Positions 50,301-64,000 of a stretch of DNA of 64,000 nucleotides are shown here, piece by piece. The notes beneath the pieces are model-generated. The model ran no database searches and was not told where the DNA came from. It saw only the letters and a list, made by a program, of their open reading frames with translations. The position numbers and the translations under genes are program-made. Location of the stretch: positions 15,590,925 to 15,654,924 of the forward strand of contig NC_051433.1 of the NCBI RefSeq assembly GCF_001649575.2. Reading direction: 5' to 3'. The number at the start of each line of letters is the position of its first letter. Position 1 is the first letter of the stretch. The DNA is from Kryptolebias marmoratus (taxonomy: Eukaryota > Chordata > Actinopteri > Cyprinodontiformes > Rivulidae).

Positions 50301-52652
50301 GTCACATACTCAGGATCTTTAGTCACACCTTGTGATTTGTGAGCTCTGTTGTGTCATTTCCTTAAGCCGGGGTGCTGTCCTGCTGCTCTTACAGTAACTG
50401 TCTGTGTTGCAGTGGTTCACTCTGAAGGATGTGAAGTCTGGACGAGTTCACCTGATACTGGAGTGGGTTCCCACAGTGTCAAACACACACAGACTTGAAC
50501 AGGTGAGCCCCTCCACGTGTTCACGGCCTCCTTATTCTCTAAGTTTAAGTGCAGGTCTTGCAGATGTTGATGAATGTGTTTCTGCTGTAGGTGCTGCAGC
50601 TTCCGTCTCTGCAGTCTTATCAGAACAAAGCTGTCCCCTCTGCAGCTCTGCTCTTTGTCTACATAGAGGCAGCTCATTCTCTGCCTGTGAGTCACCTGTA
50701 GTTTATTTGCACTCTTTTAAAGGACTAGCACAAATGATTCCACGCAGAACATCACTTGAACTCTTCTTTTTACCCACACAGCTGAAAAAGAGCGGAAAAG
50801 AACCCAAAGCTGGAGCTGAACTTGCTCTGGGTGAAACAACCTACAAAACCAAAGTGAGACTCTTTAAACTACTTTTTTTTTATTTGCTTGGAATAATGAA
50901 TGTTTAAAAATCAATTTATATACCTTTTCAGCTGTGTGACCGCAGTGCCAATCCTCAGTGGGAAGAGTCTTTTTACTTCCTAATCCAGGACCCTAAACGA
51001 CAGATCCTTGTGGTGAAGGCAAGACGTTTATTTACATCCTACATTATTGTTGCTGCTTAATGGGTGTATTTATAGCTTCAGGCTCATTGGCTTACATTAG
51101 CAGCAGTAATGTTATAGTAAAATTAACCACCCTTTGTATTACTCTGCAGCTGTCCAGTGGTTGGGACCAGCCAATGGGCTCTCTCGTGGTTACTGTCAAG
51201 GAGCTGCTTGCAGAACCACAGCTGGTCCTGGACCAGTGGTTCCCTCTGGATGGAGCCTCACCCGACAGTCAGATCTTACTGAGAGCCGAACTCAAGGTGA
51301 TGACGCATAAAACCCAAAGCCTCCTGGATGTGCTTGAACTGGGTGTTTTTAGGGACAGAACAATGACTGATTGTCTCAATTCGTTTTCAACAGATTCTCA
51401 ATTCCAAAATGGTGGATATGATCGGAGCAGGGACGCTGCCCTGTGCTGCTCCCGGACCTGGAAACGGGCAGGTGAAGCTGTCTGTTTCTTATGCTTCAAG
51501 GGAGAGAAAACTCATTGTTATCGTCCATGCCTGCAGGTTTGTATCATCTGAAGCTATATTGAAGGTTAAGCTTTCGTTGTTTTTGTTCCATCGATGTACA
51601 ATTTGCACATCTTCCTATTGTTCATAGGGATGTGACTAAAATAAATGTAGTCTTCCAAAACACAAACATTTGATTATCTCCTAATATTTAAATCACTGAA
51701 ACCAAAAACAAGACTTTTCATATATTCCGAATGAACAAAAAAAAAAAAATCATCTGCTCAGCTAAAGAAAAATGAGCAATACTCGATTCATACATAGTAC
51801 TGCAGGTGGATCATGCTGATGTATTCTGGCACTTGTGCAGTATCCTCAGGGTTGGACGAGGTAAGATTATAGTCTGCGTGTAAAAACTGTTCTTTTCTCT
51901 GCACACAGAGGTCTGCTGTCACAAAGTAAGGATGGCATCGACAGCTACGTCTCCCTCATGCTGCTGCCAGATAAAAGCAAGGCCACCAAGAAGAAGACAG
52001 CTGTGAAGAAAAAAGACCTCAACCCAGAATTCAATGAGAGGTGATTACAGCGTCTCTGCGTTTCTGTGCAGGTGTTACTATTCTGGGTTTTTCCTCATGG
52101 TTTCTGCCTTCAAGGTTTGAGTACGATCTGCCCGAGGACGAGACGAGATTCAGGCGCCTCGGCGTGTCGGTGAAAAATAACTCCGCCTCGTTCAGAAGCC
52201 GAGATGTTGTTGGGCAGGTCGGTCTGAAATCTTCACTTTCACTTTTGATATGGCTTTAACTCTACTGTAACACACACACACAAGTATCCAGAGAATGTCA
52301 GGCTGCTCCATGATACACCCTCAGGAGTAAATATGCACACAATGCTTTCTGTAGATAGCTTGGCTGCTAACTTCCTCCACACTAACTGCATTTTTTTAAT
52401 GCTTTTATTCTGAAATGTAGTGATTTTGTGCAGAATCGCTGCTCACTCAGCGGTTTTCTGTTCCTCCAGGTGCAGATTGACTTGGCTCAGATTGACCTGA
52501 AGTCTGGAATCACAGACTGGTGAGCAGAACAGATCGAACCCACATCAAACCTCAACCCTGCGTTAATTTTTTTTCATTCCCTAACGCTCAAACAACATTA
52601 ACCGTGTTTCTCTTCTTCTTACAGGTTCACGCTGAACGATGAAGCCGAATAG
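37916..52652 (+). CDS. esyt1: Extended synaptotagmin 1 with expanded C2 array
   Basis: Fifty-two coding exons join in a single open frame of 1816 aa; human ESYT1 is 1104 aa. Order: acidic N-terminus; membrane hairpin (about 39-82, AVAVLWTFGKCLGALLPVYL ... LLVCGMMVYTGW); SMP lipid-transfer domain (about 122-318); C2A (319-451); C2B (452-587); C2C (626-759); C2D (760-893); a second C2C/C2D-like pair (989-1255); a third (1399-1665); and a final C2 (1666-1816). E-Syts sit in the ER and tether it to the plasma membrane through Ca2+/PI(4,5)P2-binding C2 domains, moving lipids through the SMP. The human protein has five C2 domains, this model nine. All splice sites are GT-AG except GC donors after 47069 and 51018. 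Exon coordinates are in the segment entries. Start: first ATG in the CpG-rich exon, with ACC just before it. Confidence 0.93.
41468..43545 (+). other. esyt1: esyt1 segment: C2A-C2B cassette, exons 9-16
   Basis: Exons 41468-41644, 41826-41908, 42109-42157, 42256-42345 (C2A; lengths 177, 83, 49, 90) and 42476-42571, 43059-43130, 43219-43305, 43393-43545 (C2B; 96, 72, 87, 153). C2A keeps acidic Ca2+-loop residues (AKDSYVKG, LSDPYA, DKDPDKDDFLGR). C2B lacks them (PMKKGNKEPNPMV). The linker exon 43653-43766 follows (38 residues). Confidence 0.9.
43864..45474 (+). other. esyt1: esyt1 segment: C2C-C2D cassette 1, exons 18-25
   Basis: Exons 43864-44040, 44127-44212, 44297-44345, 44595-44684 (177, 86, 49, 90) and 44781-44876, 44978-45049, 45161-45247, 45328-45474 (96, 72, 87, 147). 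The Ca2+-type loops PKDNLMGG, GKSDPYVK and DKDVDIKDDFMGR are present in the first half; the second half has LKKSGKDPK without Asp. Linker exons 45655-45761 and 45828-46005 follow (95 residues, Pro/Glu/Thr-rich). Confidence 0.9.
46085..48283 (+). other. esyt1: esyt1 segment: extra C2C-C2D cassette 2, exons 28-35
   Basis: Exons 46085-46261, 46352-46434, 46855-46903, 46980-47069 (177, 83, 49, 90) and 47248-47343, 47563-47634, 47958-48044, 48137-48283 (96, 72, 87, 147). Loops AKDNLMGGM, KSDPYAK and DKDMDKDDFLGR look Ca2+-competent. The intron after 47069 starts GC (CCAG|GCTAGT). Linker exons 48361-48491, 48651-48717, 48806-48894 and 49039-49180 (143 residues, low complexity) follow. No counterpart exists in human ESYT1. 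Confidence 0.88.
49713..51296 (+). other. esyt1: esyt1 segment: extra C2C-C2D cassette 3, exons 40-47
   Basis: Exons 49713-49889, 49979-50061, 50248-50296, 50413-50502 (177, 83, 49, 90) and 50591-50686, 50782-50853, 50932-51018, 51150-51296 (96, 72, 87, 147). Loops AKDNLMGGM, KSDPYVK and DKDMDSDDFLGR. The intron after 51018 starts GC (GAAG|GCAAGA). The segments NLMGGMVKGKSDPYVKI and QSYQNKAVPSA are nearly identical to those of cassettes 1 and 2. Confidence 0.9.
51394..52652 (+). other. esyt1: esyt1 segment: terminal C2 domain, exons 48-52
   Basis: Exons 51394-51536, 51909-52040, 52115-52217, 52470-52519, 52625-52652 (residues 1666-1816). GQVKLSVSYASRERKLIVIV, DSYVSLMLLPDKSK, DLNPEFNERFEYDLP and VQIDLAQIDLKSGITDWFTL correspond to human C2E, the PI(4,5)P2-binding end of the protein. 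The protein ends NDEAE. Confidence 0.92.
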
Positions 52653-53320
52653 TTGCTCCGCTCGCTGAACTTCTGCAGTGATGGGAATTTAATCACTCAA
52701 CTTGACTCTCTGCTGTTACACACACACACACAGATGCCTTCTTCCTTCCCACGTTTGCGCCTCTGTCCCAGTTTTCCCTGCACCCCCACAGCTCACTGTG
52801 TATTAACATGAAGTATAAAAGTGGCCTGCACTGCTGAGTACACATCTAATCACCAAAGATAAGAAAATGAAGCATCGAGTTAAGAGAGGAGAAAATATTA
52901 GGAAGTTATATTTAATGGTAATGATTCTATGAGAGAAAATGTCATTTAGGATGGAGCTGAGAAAGTTTAAACTAAGGAAGATTTGTCTTTTTTTTCCTGT
53001 AGGAACATTTTAAGTCAGAATTTCTTGTTTGATGTGGACAAACATTTTTAGATAATGGTTCTGTATGTTTTGTTGATTGATGTTTGACACCATTTCAGTA
53101 TTTTAAGCCTTATTTTGATACAGTGAAATTTATAAATGTTTCACAGCACTTTGTCATGCCACGCGCCTTAAGAAATCAGTTTTGTACGTTTTGTTTTGTT
53201 TTCTTTTTTACAGTTAAGACACATTTACTTAAACTTCACATTTAAGGTATGTTTGCTTTTGTGTATATTTGCAAAGATTTAGGATCAGAGTGAATACTGT
53301 TTGCTGAGAAATGGTAACAA

Positions 53321-53326
53321 ATTAAA
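53321..53326 (+). terminator. Candidate esyt1 polyadenylation signal
   Basis: ATTAAA about 670 nt after the esyt1 stop, just before a CA microsatellite. No AATAAA hexamer was noticed earlier in the presumed 3' UTR (52653-53340). Confidence 0.35.
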
Positions 53327-53356
53327 CTAATTTTACAGCTTTTATCTCTTGTTTTA

Positions 53357-53358
<2 letters not shown>

Positions 53359-53385
<27 letters not shown>
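53359..53385 (+). repeat. (CA)13 microsatellite
   Basis: CA dinucleotide repeat directly after the probable esyt1 3' end. A shorter CACACACA run also lies in the 3' UTR near 52720. Confidence 0.95.
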
Positions 53386-53388
<3 letters not shown>

Positions 53389-53523
53389 TTTATCACTTTA
53401 TACAGTATATGCATTGTTTCAGTCACAGACTATTCGAACGTGTTGAGATTAATCTGGGGTTTAGTGTTTTACCTTTGGTCACATCACAACTGATTAATTC
53501 TATGAGTTATTCCACTCAGATCG

Positions 53524-53610
53524 GTGGATCCAGATCAGAGGAGTGATGCTCTGAAAGTCATGCAGAAAAATGAGAACAAGCTTTTTCTGACTGTCCTCTG
53601 AAGAAACTAA
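53524..53610 (+). pseudogene. Decayed fragment of a dtx3l-like exon
   Basis: GTGGATCCAGATCAG(A)GGAGTGATGCTCT repeats dtx3l exon 5 at 56485-56513 with one mismatch in 29 bp. Similarity continues less perfectly through AACAAGCTTTTT and CCTCTGAAGAAA, which match dtx3l up to about 56567. Relative to the intact gene the fragment gains a codon and then loses two bases, which shifts the frame and brings in TGA. It has no start, splice sites or RING. It is probably a remnant of a tandem dtx3l copy. Confidence 0.75.
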
Positions 53611-54190
53611 CGTGACTCTTGGATGAGACTTGTCCTTATATAGGATATTTGAAAAATGCTGCAATATGGGACAGTGATGTAGGCCTACTAACTGAGAACA
53701 GCACAGTCAGTAACACTAAACACAAAATATATAAACAACACAGTTTAAAATTAGGAGAAAATGGGATAAATATTCACAGTGTTTTGCCTTTTACAAAAAG
53801 CAAATTATATAATAACACTGGACAGTGATGAATTTATGTACAACATCCCTATTTTTATAGTGCTTTAACTGATTAAGTTAAATCCCAACCCTTATACATC
53901 TGAGATTTTTGTTTTATTTATTTTTTTAACATAATTAGAGCTTTAAAGCTCTGAGCTCAGATGTGGTGTTACCTTCAGGTAACGCTCGGAAAAAAGTAGC
54001 TCAAAACATTTGAGGAGAAAATAGCTAACACGGGCAGCAGAAAATTAAGTTTAATTTAATTTTAATCGCGCTTGAAAGTTTATTTATACCTTTCTGTAAC
54101 TGAGCAACCGTAAAAGCGACGGATAATGTGTGTGTACAATGAAAGCAGCTTGTTTTACGGTGTTTTTACGGAGTGACGCTGTTTGTCACG
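53611..54190. other. esyt1 to dtx3l spacer
   Basis: AT-rich spacer without a recognisable exon. It presumably includes the upstream part of the dtx3l promoter. Confidence 0.4.
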
Positions 54191-54197
54191 GAGTTGC

Positions 54198-54207
54198 TTT
54201 CACTTTC
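54198..54207 (-). promoter_or_regulatory. ISRE/IRF-like element of dtx3l
   Basis: The minus strand reads GAAAGTGAAA, an exact GAAANNGAAA IRF/ISRE core, in the longer purine string AAAAGAAAGTGAAAGC. It lies about 350 bp before the dtx3l ATG and 33 bp before a strong GTGAGT donor (54239/54240) that probably ends a non-coding first exon. Mammalian DTX3L is interferon-inducible, so an IRF site is expected. Confidence 0.6.
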
Positions 54208-54558
54208 TTTTCTCAGGAAAGACGTTCAGCACGAGCACGGTGAGTCACGAGCCACAGCTGGCTTCAAATTTATATTTAAGACCCGCATTTATCTTCAAAT
54301 TATCCCAGTCCTTCTTAAATAACGCCTACTTACAGGGTTTGTATCGATATATTAGAACATAAGTGAAAAGCTGTCGACTTTAGGTTTGTTTTTAGCTCAA
54401 GCTTCTAAAAGCGAAAGCGCAACAACAGAGCAGCTTTAATTCGTACTGCGCAGTTTTAAATACGCGATATTCTATGAAAAAATTAATGTTATTTAAACCA
54501 GAGCTCTCGCTGCCGTCGTGTAAATGCTTTTTGTGTTTTAAGGAAGGAGTGTATCGAA

Positions 54559-57810
<3,252 letters not shown>

Positions 57811-57872
57811 ACAGAACCACTATTCTCTAAATTTCACAAATTACTGGAGTTTGTTAAAGCAATAACTCAGAT

Positions 57873-58180
57873 ATTTTGAAGTGGGATTCTTCGAATGGGG
57901 TTATGAACAAAAAAAAATATCTTACCTGTTGCAGATAGCTCTTTTAGCTGACTCAGTTTGGAAAACTAGAGTTTAAATCTGACAGGATTGATAAGCTAAT
58001 GACTGATCAGATCAGGTCCAAAACTAATGGATTATTGACGACTTTCAGAGCTCTTTATGTGAACTCTACTTTATAAACCTTTACACACTTTACATCAAAT
58101 GGTAATTTACAGGGAATTTTAACAACTGAGGTTGTTCAAAGAGATATGTACAACAGATATTAATTGTTTAGAGTATTCCT
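57873..58180. repeat. Inverted R2 copies in the dtx3l 3' UTR
   Basis: A reverse R2 core (ATATCTTACCTGTTGCAGAT then AGCTCTTTTAGCTGACTCAG, 57930-57965) is followed about 170 bp later by a forward, diverged core (TTCAAAGAGATATGTACAAC then AGATATTAATTGTTTAG, 58130-58175). The pair could fold back in the dtx3l transcript, which appears to extend to the AATAAA at 58353. Confidence 0.55.
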
Positions 58181-58352
58181 ATTCCTTGCTGTAAGAGGTG
58201 GGTAATATAATGAATCAGGGTTATTTTGAGGTGCGTTAGGAAAAACTGACGATCAGTGTGTATTAGGTAATCATATTTTCTTTCTGACAATATACTTTGA
58301 AGTATTTTGCATATCAGTGTATCCACTTGATTTGATTTGATTCTCTTTTCTT

Positions 58353-58358
58353 AATAAA
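58353..58358 (+). terminator. dtx3l polyadenylation signal
   Basis: AATAAA (in TTAATAAATGC), about 540 nt after the dtx3l stop. It is the first canonical hexamer noticed in the 3' flank. The convergent lrp1 signal is about 90 bp further on. Confidence 0.65.
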
Positions 58359-58448
58359 TGCTTAAGTGACCCAACACAGACTCGTCATTCTTCACTCAAC
58401 AAAACAAAACACACAGCCACCGGTTGTCTGTACAATTTGAACATTTTT

Positions 58449-58458
58449 TTTATTTATT
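58449..58458 (-). terminator. Candidate lrp1 polyadenylation signals
   Basis: Two overlapping AATAAA hexamers on the minus strand (AATAAATAAA). They would end an lrp1 3' UTR of about 1.65 kb (58430-60103), whose composition is repeat-poor and UTR-like. The dtx3l signal on the opposite strand ends at 58358, so the two genes are tail-to-tail with almost no spacer. Confidence 0.55.
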
Positions 58459-60103
58459 TATGACAATATCTGTTATTTTGTTTGTAAAGTACTCCAGCAA
58501 AAATTAAACATTATTCTCTTTCCAGAAGAAAGTCCGAGTCTCCATGCACTGTGTACTATAAAAGCTATGTGTCGTTTTTCATCAAAAACCACAGAATGAC
58601 TCATCCAAAGGAAAGTCTGGAAATGCATGTATGATTCTCCAAAAAAGTGTTCTTTAGGTAAAATGATTGTACTTCTCGTTGGATTTTTAAGACAACGTAC
58701 ACAACGGCGTAACGCGACACTCGACGGGAAAGCAAAGTAAGAACTCGTCGTCACATTGGAGACTTGTGTTTACCGTACACGTGCAGTAAAGATAATATGG
58801 CTGACATGTTTTCTGACAGAAGCAGCATTTTGGGGACAGAGGCTGAGTGTAAGGACGAGTCGGAGCGACCAGAATGGTGGCGTTAGCAGCAGCAGGGCAC
58901 AGAGGAGGAGCGATCTGATGCAGCTGAAGATGGGATGGACATAATGCACTTCAGAGTGAGGCGGAACAAGACTGTGAAGGTACAGACTTTGATTCTCTAA
59001 AGGCAGAAAGATACATTTATTCACAAAGCAAGATGCGTTATTCGGTCTTTAAAGGAAACACCGGATTAGAGAAGAAAAAGACAAACAATAGATCCAGCTA
59101 AATCATCTTAATCCTCGCGTCTTAACCGAACGGCAGCCTTTCTTTGCTTCTGGAGGAAGACCTTGGTAACAAACAGTTCAAACGGGACACTCTTCGTCTG
59201 CGACATCTGTCATCTCTCTTCTATGGAATGTTTAATCCACTCTCCAACGACACGATCACGTAGCAACACTCCCAATTTTAAGACGAAAACAATCATATCT
59301 TTACACCTTACGGTAAAAAAGCCACAGAACACGTAATACTGTCAAATGTGAGATTCTGTGCAAGGAAGACGACACAATCATTTTATGAACATTGTTCTCT
59401 GAGGAAAAAAACTGCGGAAAATACTGTAGTTTCCATCTGGTAACAACATTTCTGTTTTTTTTTTGTTTTTTTTACATGTGCTATACACAAACGGTGCTCT
59501 CACAAATCGTTCTCACACAGCCTCGCTGAGAAACCCGGCAGGACAACAGGTCCTTACCGGCTTCTTTCTTTCTTTTTTTTTTTAAAAAAAGGAAAACTTT
59601 GAGTCTGCTTTTCCTGCTCAAAGCCAACACAAACAACAAACAGCTGGCACTGGTGAAATGGAACAAACGTTCGTTCTTCTCATCTGTACAGTTCATACAA
59701 AAATAAAAAAATTAAAATCGCTCCAATGATAGCATCTTTTCTGTTTGATTTTTTTGTTTGTTTCTGTTTCGTTTTTTTCTTCATCTTTTTTTTTTGAACA
59801 GAGGTAGTGGCTATTTAGGTAAAGGGTACAGGAGAAAGTGTAAATTAAAAATCTCTCATAGAAAATGTTTGTTTTTGACCAGAGGAATCTCTAAAGAACA
59901 AAATATAATACTGCAATCACATACAAAAGTAGTCCTTCATTTTTGTACATTTTATACAGTGTTCACACTTTTTAGCAATTCATCTCTCGCTTCTTTGTTG
60001 TTGTTGTTTTTTTAAAAATCGATTTTGCTGTTTAGTTTTTCTTCAAAAAAAAGGCAAGAAGTGGGGAGTGTTTTGGAATATTATGATCCGGCTGATGGAC
60101 AGT
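58459..60103 (-). other. lrp1: Probable lrp1 3' UTR
   Basis: No other gene is visible between the lrp1 stop (60104-60106) and the hexamers near 58450. The stretch has U-rich and A-rich tracts in transcript sense but no recognisable interspersed repeat. Assignment rests on position only. Confidence 0.5.

Positions 60104-64000
<3,897 letters not shown>

Noticed and set aside
50404..50907. 167-codon plus-strand frame in esyt1
   Set aside because: It reads through two true exons (50413-50502 and 50782-50853) and the introns between them; the spliced frame is the supported one.

Overview
This window is nuclear DNA from a ray-finned fish. Its genes have many short exons with GT-AG (occasionally GC-AG) introns. 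The repeat landscape is teleost-like: Tc1 relics, a palindromic hAT-type MITE, short non-LTR retrotransposon tails ending in (GGAT)n, and long simple repeats. It is probably a percomorph, but that is inference. I see no prokaryotic-type system, CRISPR array or tRNA/rRNA gene.

Layout. Positions 1 to about 23.9 kb have no gene I can support. They hold AT-rich intergenic DNA, an (ATCT)41 tract, foldback elements, several copies of a dispersed repeat family called R1 here, and a few stretches that might be conserved regulatory DNA. Six protein-coding genes then follow closely: (1) a divergent SNX5/6/32-class sorting nexin, minus strand, 30.68-24.0 kb; (2) a dnajb9-like ER J-protein, minus strand, 32.1-31.2 kb; (3) zc3h10, plus strand, 33.6-36.4 kb, divergent from dnajb9; (4) esyt1, plus strand, 37.9-52.65 kb, 52 coding exons; (5) a dtx3l-like RING-deltex ligase, plus strand, 54.2-57.8 kb; (6) the 3' end of lrp1, minus strand, from 60.1 kb off the right edge, convergent with dtx3l. 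ZC3H10 next to ESYT1, with LRP1 nearby, recalls human chromosome 12q13.

The most striking observation is that this esyt1 appears to encode nine C2 domains instead of the five of the human protein. An eight-exon cassette (exon lengths 177-83-49-90-96-72-87-147, with small variations) occurs four times: once as C2A-C2B and three times as C2C-C2D type pairs. When all 52 exons are joined the frame stays open for 1816 codons. Two introns inside the gene need GC donors to keep frame.

Other points of interest: a sorting nexin whose PX domain seems to lack the helical insertion typical of SNX5/6/32; a decayed dtx3l exon fragment between esyt1 and dtx3l; an exact GAAANNGAAA element just upstream of dtx3l; a compact divergent dnajb9/zc3h10 promoter; and two very short retrotransposon insertions with clear target-site duplications. 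The genes do not form one pathway. They are a conserved-synteny block with roles in endosomal sorting, ER proteostasis, RNA binding, ER-plasma-membrane tethering, ubiquitin signalling and endocytosis. Exon boundaries were read by hand from splice consensus and frame continuity; no alignment or transcript data were used.
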